Of a DNA stretch of 16,370 bases, positions 7,727-14,843 are shown in pieces; the stretch's first letter is position 1; every line of letters starts with the position of its first letter. The notes beneath the pieces were generated by a model. It saw only the letters and a program-made list of their open reading frames with translations. It was not told the origin of the DNA and did not search any database. Source of the DNA: Terriglobia bacterium (GTDB taxonomy: Bacteria; Acidobacteriota; Terriglobia; UBA7540); assembly GCA_030040515.1 (NCBI GenBank), contig JASHTO010000448.1, positions 1 to 16,370 of the forward strand. Direction: 5' to 3'. The position numbers and the translations under genes were made by a program.

Positions 7727-7809
7727 CACTCCTCCATCCTGAATTCCGCCCTCAATAAACCCCCAGTGTCACCGAAAAGTTGCGCTGCCCTATGACTAAA
7801 TCGCCTTAA

Positions 7810-7838
7810 ATTATAGACATAAGGAACTTTGCTGTCAA
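7810..7838 (-). promoter_or_regulatory. Perfect consensus sigma-70-type promoter
   Basis: On the minus strand, TTGACA (complement of 7833-7838) and TATAAT (complement of 7810-7815) are separated by exactly 17 bp. This is a full consensus match. It faces the LuxR-type regulator, with transcription expected near 7803 and a leader of about 75 nt before its ATG. Confidence 0.8.
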
Positions 7839-7855
7839 GGATTGTAAAGGGATTT

Positions 7856-7866
7856 TCACAATGTGA
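7856..7866. promoter_or_regulatory. Small palindrome upstream of the consensus promoter
   Basis: TCACA and TGTGA flank one central base, 17 bp upstream of the -35 box of the LuxR-type promoter. The position suits an upstream regulator site. The arms are short and no second copy was found. Confidence 0.3.
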
Positions 7867-7878
7867 CTTATGAAATGG

Positions 7879-9169
7879 TCAGTCATGACGAAGCGCCACG
7901 AGGGGATCAACCTTCGTGGCGCGCCGGGCGGGAAGGTAACAGGCCGCGAGGGCAACTGCCGCCAATATCACAGAAACGGCCAAATGCGTCAGAGGGTCAC
8001 CGGGTTACACGCCGAACAGCAGGCCGGCGAGCAATCGGGTAAGCGCCGCAGCCCCGGCAAGGCCTATCGCAACTCCCGCGAGAGTCAATTTCACGCCCTG
8101 TCCCACAACCATCCTCAGGACGTCCCGGCGACATGCTCCGAGCGCCATGCGCATTCCGATTTCATGAGTTCGCTGCGCCACGGAATACGACATGACACCG
8201 TAAATTCTAATCGCGGCGATGGCTACGGCGACGGCTCCAAACGCCGCCAGCAGAATGGAACGAAATCGCCAATCGATAAGCGAAGCCGAGATGACTTCCT
8301 TCATGGTTTTCAATTCTGCGAGCGGCAGGTCCGGGTCAACTTCCTGCATCGCCTTGCGAATCTCCGGCAGAGCCGCCCGCGGATTTTGACGCGTGCGAAT
8401 TATGAAATAAGCCCGAACGATGGGCCTCTGCGCATAGGGAACATAGATGGTGGGGACAGGTGCGCCCGCCAAGCTTTCGCCATGAATGTCCTCCACCACA
8501 CCCACGATTTCGCGCGGCGTGGGCTCCGTCCATTCCGGCCCCATGGGCTTGCCAATCCAGATGCGCTGGCCCATGGGGTCTTCGTGAGGGAAAAACCTGC
8601 GGGCCATAGCCTGATTGATGACGGCCACGGCCTCATTCTCGGCGCTATCCGAAGTTGAAAATCTGCGGCCGCGACGAAGCGGGATGCGCATCGTCGCAAA
8701 GAACTCCGGCGTAACCGCTCGAAAATCCGCATCGAGCACATTCGCCTGTGGGGCGGCCGCGCCTCCTTCTACGGTGAAGAGCACATCTCGTCCGGGCTCG
8801 AGTGGTAATGTGTCGATCAGCGCCACCTGCTCAACGTCGGGCAAGGTGCGAAGGCGTGCGACGGCGCGCTGGTGAAACGTTAGCCGGTCCGAGACTGTGT
8901 GGAAGTCCTTCGGCCTTTGGGAAATCAGGGCTGTGACGAAGCTGGCGAAGGCCGTAGCGAATGTCCTGAGCGAAGGTTTCCAGGGAAGTCCATCGCCACA
9001 TTTCGCGGCTTTTCTCCTGGGCCAAAGTCACATTACCAAACCGCCGCAGCGCGGCATAGTGCGCCTCGTCCGCCGTCATCCCGCGTTCCCGATTCTCCTG
9101 CTCTTCCATTTCCAGGTGTGAGCGGATTTCTTCGGCCAGATCGTCCGCCGGCTTCCGCCGCCTGAACAC
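7879..9169 (-). pseudogene. Decayed ADOP/MacB-type ABC transporter permease
   Basis: The start (GTG at 9169) reads FRRRKPADDLAEEIRSHLE and later LRRFGNVTLAQEKSREMW and QDIRYGLRQLRHSPDF, the typical N-terminus of acidobacterial duplicated orphan permeases (about 800 residues when intact). Near 8895-8930 this frame passes directly into the second half of such a protein in another frame (RLTFHQRAVARLRTLPDVE, then the last MacB-type periplasmic domain and final FtsX domain). The first periplasmic and FtsX domains, some 400-500 residues by family comparison, are missing. After LLAGLLFGV an in-frame TAA (8005-8007) interrupts the gene. The same frame continues as PGDPLTHLA and later LPARRATKVDPLVALRHD to the natural TGA at 7879-7881. 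Family placement is from recalled consensus; the lesions are seen directly. Confidence 0.9.
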
Positions 9170-9276
9170 CGCGACGAGTTTCGAGAGTCGTTACCGAAAG
9201 CTCATGCTTTAAACTCAAGTGCCGGCAGCAGGCACCCGCATCACTTATGACGAACCGCCCAGCGCTCGCCACAGTT

Positions 9277-9570
9277 CTAATTCGCCGGCCGCAGAACCCC
9301 GGTGACGGCGCGCACAAAGCGTTCCCATCGGGAGGTTTCCGCTATCAGTTGCCGTCGCCCCGCGGCGGTAAGTCGGTAATACTTGGCCCGCTGTTTGTTC
9401 TTGGAAACGCCCCATTCGCCCACGATCCAGCCCTCTTGCTGAAGCCGCTGGAGCGCCGGATAGAGCGAGCCGTGCTCCACCTTCAGCGTGTCCTCCGACA
9501 TGCGCTCAATCGATTTTGCGATGCCCTGCCCGTGGGTCGGTCCCCAGAGCAGAGTGCGCAAAATCAGCAT
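9277..9570 (-). CDS. PadR-family transcription regulator with lost canonical start
   Basis: This winged-helix repressor is of the type normally found just upstream of ADOP permease genes. Conserved blocks are LILRTLLWGPTHGQGIAKSI, VEHGSLYPALQRLQQEGWI, and RAKYYRLTAAGRRQL with a final helix. Family members start about 18 residues earlier, with a pattern like M-G-K-Q...RIELVYGSL. Here those codons are present in frame (GKQPASNRIELVYGSLG), but the codon at the expected ATG (complement of 9622-9624) is ATA. The first ATG available is 9570, which would remove part of the first helix. Expression is therefore doubtful. It lies 107 bp upstream of the permease pseudogene on the same strand, so regulator and target may be decaying together. 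Confidence 0.8.
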   Translation of the reverse strand: MLILRTLLWGPTHGQGIAKSIERMSEDTLKVEHGSLYPALQRLQQEGWIVGEWGVSKNKQRAKYYRLTAAGRRQLIAETSRWERFVRAVTGVLRPAN

Positions 9571-9789
9571 GCCAAGCGAGCCGTATACAAGTTCAATCCG
9601 GTTCGAAGCTGGTTGTTTACCTATAGTGGCAGATAACCTACCACGCAGGTGATAGATTGTCTACTCATGGCTTTAGACGGGGGAGGCGATGATTTGGTTT
9701 TGGTTGCAGTCGAGAATTTTGCGTGGGATTCTGGCATCCGAAACCCGCCGTGGGGACGATGCCGCAGGGCTGATTTGAACACTATCTTC

Positions 9790-9883
9790 GTAGCGCGGGC
9801 GTCCTGCCTGCGGTGGTGCCGCCATCTTAGCCGTGCGCATGGGCTGGAAACTTATGCCACAGCGGGCAAGTTGCCCACGTTAC
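9790..9883. repeat. Degenerate palindromic intergenic repeat
   Basis: GTAGCGCGGGC (9790-9800) and GCCCACGTTAC (9873-9883) form imperfect terminal inverted repeats (9 of 11). GCATGGGCTGG lies within. The style resembles intergenic palindromic repeats seen in acidobacterial and related genomes, but the copy looks eroded. Apart from this, 9625-10036 contains no convincing gene, RNA or promoter. Confidence 0.45.
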
Positions 9884-10036
9884 CGTCCGGGTTGCCGCGA
9901 AATCCTCAGTATTATGATTCAGACCAGCCAGCGAGGGGCAGCTCACCAAAGAGCATGGCCGGCAGAAGGTGAGAGCCGGGTGAAGGCTACGAATTTCGGG
10001 CAACAAGCATCTGACTAAACGGGGCCTGACGAAAAA

Positions 10037-10065
10037 GTCATAAACCCTTCATGAATTCTTCAGTG
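10037..10065 (+). promoter_or_regulatory. Triple TCA direct-repeat operator at the response-regulator promoter
   Basis: TCA half-sites start at 10038, 10049 and 10060, an exact 11-bp period, in the frame GTCATA-N5-TTCA-N-GAATT-N-TTCAGTG. Tandem half-sites of one helical turn are typical of OmpR/PhoB-family regulators, and the first part resembles a Pho box. A -10-like TATATC lies at 10087-10092 with a poor -35 (TGTGAA) overlapping the last half-site, which suits activator-dependent transcription. The same element occurs at 13049-13077. Autoregulation is inferred. Confidence 0.65.
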
Positions 10066-10129
10066 TGAAAATTTGCCATCTGGGCTTATATCTGAAACTC
10101 AGAATGCATGTAATGAGGGCGTGGGGCTC

Positions 10130-10810
10130 GTGCAAATCCTTTTGATAGAAGACGAGCAGAAATTGGCCGGGGCTCTTCGTGAAGGCTTGAGCGCGGAAGG
10201 TTACACTGTGCGCGTAGCCCGCAGTGGTGAAGAGGGTTTTTACCAAGTCCACACCGAACCCTTTGACATCATTATACTTGATGTGATGCTTCCGGGCCGC
10301 AGCGGACTGGAAATCCTCAAGACCATGCGCGACAGCGGAATCCGCACGCCCGTCCTCATGCTGACCGCGCGGGATACTACGGAAGACCGCGTGCGTGGCC
10401 TCGATACCGGCGCCGACGACTATCTGGTAAAGCCCTTCGCCTACAACGAACTGGTGGCCCGAATCCGCGCTCTCTTGCGGCGTGGGGCGCCCGACCTGGG
10501 GGCGCGATTGGCGATCAGTGATCTGGAAATGGACGTGGTGCGGCATGTGGTTACGCGCTCTGGCAAGCCTCTGGATCTGACGGCCAGAGAATTCGAGATA
10601 CTTAAATATCTTCTTCAAAACCAGGGCAAGGTCGTTTCCCGTGAAATGCTCAGCCGGGACGTCTGGAAGGAAGTTTCCCGCCACACTCCCCTCGATAACG
10701 TCATTGACGTTCACATCGCCCGGTTACGCCGGAAGATCGACCAGCAATTCGAGGTCAAACTCCTCCAGACGGTCCGGGGAGTGGGGTTCACCCTTCGTGC
10801 GGAGACCTGA
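10130..10810 (+). CDS. OmpR/PhoB-family response regulator
   Basis: This is a 226-residue two-domain regulator. The receiver has all catalytic residues: E7 and D8 (LLIEDE), phosphoacceptor D51 (IIILDVMLPG), T79 (LMLTAR) and K101 (DDYLVKPF). The C-terminal winged helix (about 127-225) has LDLTAREFEILKYLL, NVIDVHIARLRRKID and LLQTVRGVGFTLR. Overall it is closest in style to the CusR/CopR/QseB group. The frame is open to 10073, but the conserved receiver begins at the GTG at 10130 and this gives the normal family length. The purine-rich GAGGG (10115-10119) and GGGG (10123-10126) upstream are only fair binding sites. The stop overlaps the kinase start as TGATG, so the two are co-translated. It probably binds the 11-bp direct repeats at 10037 and 13049. 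Confidence 0.95.
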   Translation: MQILLIEDEQKLAGALREGLSAEGYTVRVARSGEEGFYQVHTEPFDIIILDVMLPGRSGLEILKTMRDSGIRTPVLMLTARDTTEDRVRGLDTGADDYLVKPFAYNELVARIRALLRRGAPDLGARLAISDLEMDVVRHVVTRSGKPLDLTAREFEILKYLLQNQGKVVSREMLSRDVWKEVSRHTPLDNVIDVHIARLRRKIDQQFEVKLLQTVRGVGFTLRAET

Positions 10811-12240
10811 TGAAATTGCGGTTCGAGCCGAAACACATCCGGATGCGCATGACGCTCTGGTACGTCTCCGTGCTGGGCGGCACACTGCTGATTTACAGCC
10901 TTGGGGTTTCTACCCTGGTGCTTTGGCAATTGCAGCGGCAATTGGGCCAGCATGCCATCGAAGACATCGAAACGGTCGAGGGGCTGCTCGAAATCAGCCC
11001 CCAGGGGAATGTCAAGCTTCGCGAGGACTACCATAACCACCCGCAATCGCGCCTGGTGGAAGAGCGGCTGCTGGAAGTTCTTTCGCCGGACGGACATGTG
11101 CTCTACAGGAATGAAAAGTTAGGCAGCCAATCCCTTGGAGGGCAGCCCCTTCCGGGCGAAGGCCGCGGCGGGTACTCCGAAAGGTTCGCGCGACTTGAGG
11201 ACGGAACTCCCGTCCGGCTGGTCAGCCGCTATCACGTGCTGAATGGGCGACCGTTGCTGATCCGCCTTGCCTACAGCGAGCGTGAAATCTGGGATAGTTT
11301 CAAAAATCTCCTGACGGTCATGTTGCTGGGATTGCCGGTGGCGCTTGGCGCCGCGGGATTTTTCGGTTATCTGCTGGCCCGCCGGGCACTCGCTCCGGTC
11401 ACGGATATGGCGCGGCGCGCCGGCCAAATCAGCCTGGAGCGGCTGAGCACGCGATTGGCCGTTGAGAGTGATGATGAACTGGGGCACCTCGCGCAGGTCT
11501 TTAACGAGATGCTGGCACGTTTGGAGCAATCCTTTGAGCAACTGCGCCGTTTCACCGCAGACGCCGCCCACGAGTTTCGCACGCCTCTGGCCTCCCTTCG
11601 CAGTGTGGGGGAGGTTGCTCTTCAGAGGGGAAGAACCGGCGAGGAGTATCGCGACGTCATCGGCAGCATGCTGGAAGAAACCAACCGCCTGACACGGCTG
11701 GTCGAGAGCCTTTTGACCCTGTCTCGCGCCGACGCCGGCCAGATTCCGCTTCAGTCCAACATAATTCCGGTAATGGGGCTATTGCGCGATGCGGCGGGAT
11801 TGCTTGAACCGCTGATGGAGGAGAAACAGCAGCGCCTTATCTTGCAGGGCGACAACACTGCCCGGGTCGTCGGAGATGGCCTCTTCCTTCGCCAGGCATT
11901 CCTGAACTTGATTCACAACGCCATCAAGTATTCGCCCGTCGGCGGGACTATCTGCATCTCCGTGAGCATCGACCCGCAAGGATCGGTGATTGCCGCTGTG
12001 AAGGACAGTGGCCCCGGAATTCCTCCCGAGCATCGTGAAAAGGTTTTCGACCGGTTTTATCGAATTGACCAGGCGCGAGCCTGGGAGTCCGGGGGCGCGG
12101 GCCTGGGATTAGCAATCGTGCAATGGGTCGTGCGCGCCCACGGCGGGACCGTGCGAGTTGAAGGCGGCGCGGACGGGGGAAGCGTCTTCCGCATCCAATT
12201 GCCGCCCGCTAAAATTGAGCTGTCAACAGCCTCCACTTAG
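10810..12240 (+). CDS. Membrane sensor histidine kinase (CusS/QseC-like)
   Basis: The protein is 476 residues long. TM1 (about 16-39) and TM2 (about 167-190) flank a periplasmic sensor region of about 125 residues with no recognised ligand motif. A HAMP linker follows (about 191-243). The kinase core has the H-box FTADAAHEFRTPLASLR with H254, the N-box LIHNAIKYSP with N370, G1 DSGPGIP (399-405), the F-box VFDRFYRID and G2 GGAGLGLA (428-435). All boxes are intact, so it should autophosphorylate and pass phosphate to the regulator encoded just upstream (overlap TGATG). The heavy-metal type of kinase (CusS, CopS) has the same architecture, and the nearby RND operon fits that, but the signal cannot be read from the sensor domain. 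It converges on the LVIVD-like gene with a 22-bp gap. Confidence 0.95.
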   Translation: MKLRFEPKHIRMRMTLWYVSVLGGTLLIYSLGVSTLVLWQLQRQLGQHAIEDIETVEGLLEISPQGNVKLREDYHNHPQSRLVEERLLEVLSPDGHVLYRNEKLGSQSLGGQPLPGEGRGGYSERFARLEDGTPVRLVSRYHVLNGRPLLIRLAYSEREIWDSFKNLLTVMLLGLPVALGAAGFFGYLLARRALAPVTDMARRAGQISLERLSTRLAVESDDELGHLAQVFNEMLARLEQSFEQLRRFTADAAHEFRTPLASLRSVGEVALQRGRTGEEYRDVIGSMLEETNRLTRLVESLLTLSRADAGQIPLQSNIIPVMGLLRDAAGLLEPLMEEKQQRLILQGDNTARVVGDGLFLRQAFLNLIHNAIKYSPVGGTICISVSIDPQGSVIAAVKDSGPGIPPEHREKVFDRFYRIDQARAWESGGAGLGLAIVQWVVRAHGGTVRVEGGADGGSVFRIQLPPAKIELSTAST

Positions 12241-12262
12241 ACTCTTGCCAAAAATCTCCCCA

Positions 12263-12856
12263 TCAATGATCGTACAAAACCTGCTTGGCGTATGCCGCTT
12301 CCACGTCCGGGTCTTCGGCGAAGTGCCGTTGCAGGATCCAGATGCCCTCCGGATTGGCAACGAACACCAGCCCGCGTTGATTGTCCCTGCCCACCGCAGT
12401 GACGCCGGTGAATTCCCGCGCAACCTTGGGGTGCTGCGGATCGGAGAAATCCATGATCTTCAAACTTTGGGGAGGAGCCTGCGGCAGATCGCTCATCTCA
12501 CTGCTTACCAGCGCTGCCGTCCCCGCGACTGCCACGAGAGACCCCGAACTCCCGAGCCCGCTGTAGGGCACGTCTGCCAGCACCAGCGGCCGATTGGTCC
12601 TGGTTACGTCAATCAGTGTGATCTCCCGGCCCGACTCGTGCTCTGCATACAGGTAGTAACTGCTGTAGTGCTGTGTAGAGACGAAGTTTGTGACCGGATG
12701 ATTCGTCGGCGGAATATGGCCGACCACTTCAATGCTGTCCTGCGGCTGAGCCGCGTCGCTGTTGGGCGCTTTGTTTTTGGCGCTCGCGGCAGGGGCGAAC
12801 GCCATCATCGCCGCCAAAGCCCATCCCGCCAACTTTTTTGCTTCGAATGAACCCAT
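12263..12856 (-). CDS. Secreted LVIVD-like beta-propeller fragment protein
   Basis: This 197-residue protein has a clear signal peptide: MGSFEAKK, a hydrophobic core, then AASA cut near residue 26. The mature part contains short strands of the LVIVD/beta-propeller style: EITLIDVTRTNRP, SLKIMDFSDPQHPKVA and GLVFVANPEGIWIL. LVIVD repeats are found in extracytoplasmic proteins of unknown function. The protein is too short for a full propeller, so it may be a partial one or may oligomerise. The ATG at 12856 is chosen over upstream in-frame codons because GGTGG (complement 12860-12864) precedes it and the signal peptide then starts properly. It is divergent from the efflux operon and shares its upstream region (12857-13135), so co-regulation is possible. 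No enzyme function is evident. Confidence 0.7.
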   Translation of the reverse strand: MGSFEAKKLAGWALAAMMAFAPAASAKNKAPNSDAAQPQDSIEVVGHIPPTNHPVTNFVSTQHYSSYYLYAEHESGREITLIDVTRTNRPLVLADVPYSGLGSSGSLVAVAGTAALVSSEMSDLPQAPPQSLKIMDFSDPQHPKVAREFTGVTAVGRDNQRGLVFVANPEGIWILQRHFAEDPDVEAAYAKQVLYDH

Positions 12857-12996
12857 CGTCCACCTCATTGCTTGAGCTATGCTTCGCCCGTCTTCAATTG
12901 GAGTCAAAGATGTTCCACATCTTGGTTCTAGCACGAGGGTCCGGGCAGGGCATCTTAAGTGTCTCTGATATTTTTATGGCGTATTTGTTTGGGTTA

Positions 12997-13032
12997 ACTT
13001 CAGAATTCATCGCGTTCACTAGACTCTGAAGT
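12997..13032. repeat. 8-bp inverted repeat in the divergent intergenic region
   Basis: ACTTCAGA (12997-13004) and TCTGAAGT (13025-13032) are exact reverse complements separated by 20 bp. It lies between the LVIVD-like gene and the efflux operon, just upstream of the 11-bp direct repeats. It could be a second operator, for example for a looped dimer. Confidence 0.35.
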
Positions 13033-13048
13033 ATTCCTGACTAATCGC

Positions 13049-13077
13049 GTCATATAATTTTCAGGAATTATTCAGTG
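13049..13077 (+). promoter_or_regulatory. Triple TCA direct-repeat operator at the efflux-operon promoter
   Basis: TCA half-sites start at 13050, 13061 and 13072 (period 11), with the same skeleton GTCATA-N5-TTCA-N-GAATT-N-TTCAGTG as at the response-regulator promoter. A perfect TATAAT (13053-13058) overlaps the first half-site but lacks a decent -35. An alternative -10-like AACAAT (13100-13105) sits at nearly the same distance from the operator as the TATATC at the other copy. The operator starts 87 bp before the ATG of the DUF190 gene. Control by the adjacent two-component system is inferred. Confidence 0.65.
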
Positions 13078-13128
13078 GTGATTCTCATCGGCATTCAGCA
13101 ACAATCGAAATGCACGCAGAGGGGAAAC

Positions 13129-13200
13129 ATGACGTATGCTCCTGCCCGGTCCCGCCAAAAAGGTTTGCATCTACCTGAACGAAGACACTATTTCCCATAA
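13129..13200 (+). other. Short out-of-frame ORF overlapping the DUF190 start
   Basis: ATG at 13129 opens a 23-codon frame ending at TAA 13198-13200, overlapping the first 65 bp of the DUF190 gene in another frame. The only binding site, GAGG at 13119-13122, is 6 nt from this ATG but 13 nt from the DUF190 ATG at 13136. It may be chance or a translational brake. Confidence 0.25.
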
Positions 13201-13507
13201 GGATTTCCTGAGTAGGGAAATCATGGAGATTCTCTACGAGCGGGGCGTGGCCGGCGCCACCGTCTTGCGCCCGGCGGCCGGCTTCGGGTCGCATCACCAC
13301 CTCCATCATCGCGGCAGCGGGATTGACGCGGACCCGCACATGCCCGTGCGAATCGATTTTGTGGAATCTCCCGAGCGGGTAAACGCGATCCTGCCCCTGC
13401 TGGAAGGGCTGGTGGTGGATGGGCTGATTGAGATGCAGGATACCATTGTGGTTAAAGCGGTGATGGCCGACAAATCTCAAGCCAAACCGGGCGAGCCGGC
13501 GCGATGA
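13136..13507 (+). CDS. DUF190 PII-like protein with histidine-rich loop
   Basis: This 123-residue protein belongs to DUF190 (PF02641), whose members fold like PII signalling proteins, form trimers and bind small ligands. Typical blocks are KKVCIYLNEDT (8-18), YERGVAGATVLRPAAGFGSH (34-53), MPVRIDFVESPERV (69-82) and DTIVVKAVM. The loop after GFGSH is unusually histidine-rich: H53-H55, H57, H58, with H68 after an Asp pair. This position corresponds to the flexible ligand loop, so metal binding is a reasonable inference. An in-frame TGA (13130-13132) lies directly upstream, so 13136 is the earliest possible start. Its stop overlaps the TolC gene as ATGA, making it the first gene of the efflux operon. 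It may sense ligand and modulate the pump. Confidence 0.88.
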   Translation: MLLPGPAKKVCIYLNEDTISHKDFLSREIMEILYERGVAGATVLRPAAGFGSHHHLHHRGSGIDADPHMPVRIDFVESPERVNAILPLLEGLVVDGLIEMQDTIVVKAVMADKSQAKPGEPAR

Positions 13508-14793
13508 ACTTGAAGGTATTGCCCTGGACGCTGCTTGCCATCCTAGCAGGATGCGGCATCGTGTGCGCGCAAACGCCCGGCACGGTCACGCTGGCGGAGG
13601 CGCAAGCAATTGCCATCCGCAACCACCCGCGCATTGCCTCCGCGGCATTTCTGGCGCAGGCCGGTGAGGCGGAGGTGAAGGAAGCTCACTCGGCCTATCT
13701 CCCCACCTTTTCTGCAAACCTCACGGGCGTGGAAGCGGAGCATGACACCACGCTGATGGTGGGCGCCATCCCCACCTCCAGTCTCTATAGTCGCGCGGCC
13801 TCCGGCCTAGCCGGGTCGCAACTGCTCACCGACTTCGGACGCACTTCCAGTTTCGTGAAGAGCGCGAAGCTTCGGCACGAGGCTGAGAACCAGGATGTCG
13901 TCAACACCCGCGCTCAGGTGCTGCTGAACGTGAACACGGCTTATTACCAGGCGCTTTCCGCGCGTGAGGTTCTGAGGGTCGCGAAAGCCAATCTGGATCT
14001 TTTCAATTTGACCCTTCGGCAGGTGAAGGCGTTCGCGCAAAGTTCCCTTCGATCCACTCTCGATGTGAGCTTCGCGGAGGTCAACGTTTCACAGGCGGAA
14101 CTGGAACTGGTACAGGCGGAGGACGATGAACGGGCCAGCCACGCGCGCTTGTCCGCGGCGATGGGCTATGAACGCGATCAGGCCTTTAACTTGAGTGATG
14201 AGCCCCTTCCGCAGCCGCTTAATCCTGATGTGAATGTTTTGATCAACCAGGCGATGCAGGAACGGCCGGATCTGGCAGCCTTGCGCCTGAACTACCAGTC
14301 GCTGGAACGTTACTCCCAAGCGGAAAAGCGCTTGTGGAACCCCACCATCACCATGGCGGGAGTGGCGGGCGTAGCGCCGGAAAGAGAGCAACCGCTCCAT
14401 GAAACCTACAGCGCGGCCGGAATCAACGTGAATATTCCCATCCTGAACGGCGGGGTGTTCGCCGCGCGGCACGCGGAGGCGGAAGCGCGCGCTCAATCTG
14501 CACAGAAGGACGTGCAGGATTTGTCAATTCAAGTTGCCCGCGACGTGCAAGTGGCATGGCTTGACGCCAACAATGCGTTCCGGAGGCTGGACGTAACCGC
14601 GCGCATGGTCACGGAGGCCAATGAGGCCCTGCGACTGGCCCAGGCACGTTATGACAGCGCTTTGGGCAGCATCGTTGAACTGAATCAAGCGCAGGTGAGC
14701 CAAACGGCGGCAGAGATCGCAGCAGCATCCGCCAAATATGAATATCTCGAACGGAGGGCGGCGCTCGATTACGCCCTGGGCGCTTTGAAATGA
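13504..14793 (+). CDS. TolC-family outer-membrane efflux factor
   Basis: This 429-residue protein has the layout of an outer-membrane efflux channel: two related halves of long helices plus beta strands that insert in the outer membrane (TLAEAQAIAIRNHPRIASA; later ERPDLAALRLNYQSLER, AGINVNIPILNGGVFAARHAEAE and ARYDSALGSIVELNQAQ). It would form the exit duct for the RND pump encoded downstream. The N-terminus is hydrophobic with both a lipobox-like ILAGC (C17) and a signal peptidase I site (VCA, then Q23), so lipoprotein status is uncertain. The ATG overlaps the DUF190 stop by 4 nt (ATGA), implying translational coupling. No lesion is seen. Confidence 0.93.
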   Translation: MNLKVLPWTLLAILAGCGIVCAQTPGTVTLAEAQAIAIRNHPRIASAAFLAQAGEAEVKEAHSAYLPTFSANLTGVEAEHDTTLMVGAIPTSSLYSRAASGLAGSQLLTDFGRTSSFVKSAKLRHEAENQDVVNTRAQVLLNVNTAYYQALSAREVLRVAKANLDLFNLTLRQVKAFAQSSLRSTLDVSFAEVNVSQAELELVQAEDDERASHARLSAAMGYERDQAFNLSDEPLPQPLNPDVNVLINQAMQERPDLAALRLNYQSLERYSQAEKRLWNPTITMAGVAGVAPEREQPLHETYSAAGINVNIPILNGGVFAARHAEAEARAQSAQKDVQDLSIQVARDVQVAWLDANNAFRRLDVTARMVTEANEALRLAQARYDSALGSIVELNQAQVSQTAAEIAAASAKYEYLERRAALDYALGALK

Positions 14794-14843
14794 ACCGCAT
14801 GCAGCCAGCGCGCGGAAAACGAAAGGAGCGGACGGAGGGCAGG

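Noticed and set aside
7870..8658. Plus-strand open frame of 262 codons
   Set aside because: It lies antisense to the ADOP permease pseudogene, whose family-like sequence explains the region. The translation is low-complexity and unrecognised.
9649..9972. Plus-strand open frame of 107 codons before the two-component system
   Set aside because: It runs through the palindromic repeat at 9790-9883, shows no domain-like sequence and has no good ribosome binding site.
10049..10714. Minus-strand open frame of 221 codons
   Set aside because: It is antisense to the response regulator, which has complete catalytic residues.
13053..13058. Perfect TATAAT taken as the main promoter of the efflux operon
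   Set aside because: No acceptable -35 lies 16-18 bp upstream and the hexamer is embedded in the shared operator, so it may be part of that motif. It is kept only as an alternative; if it is used, the regulator would act as a repressor.
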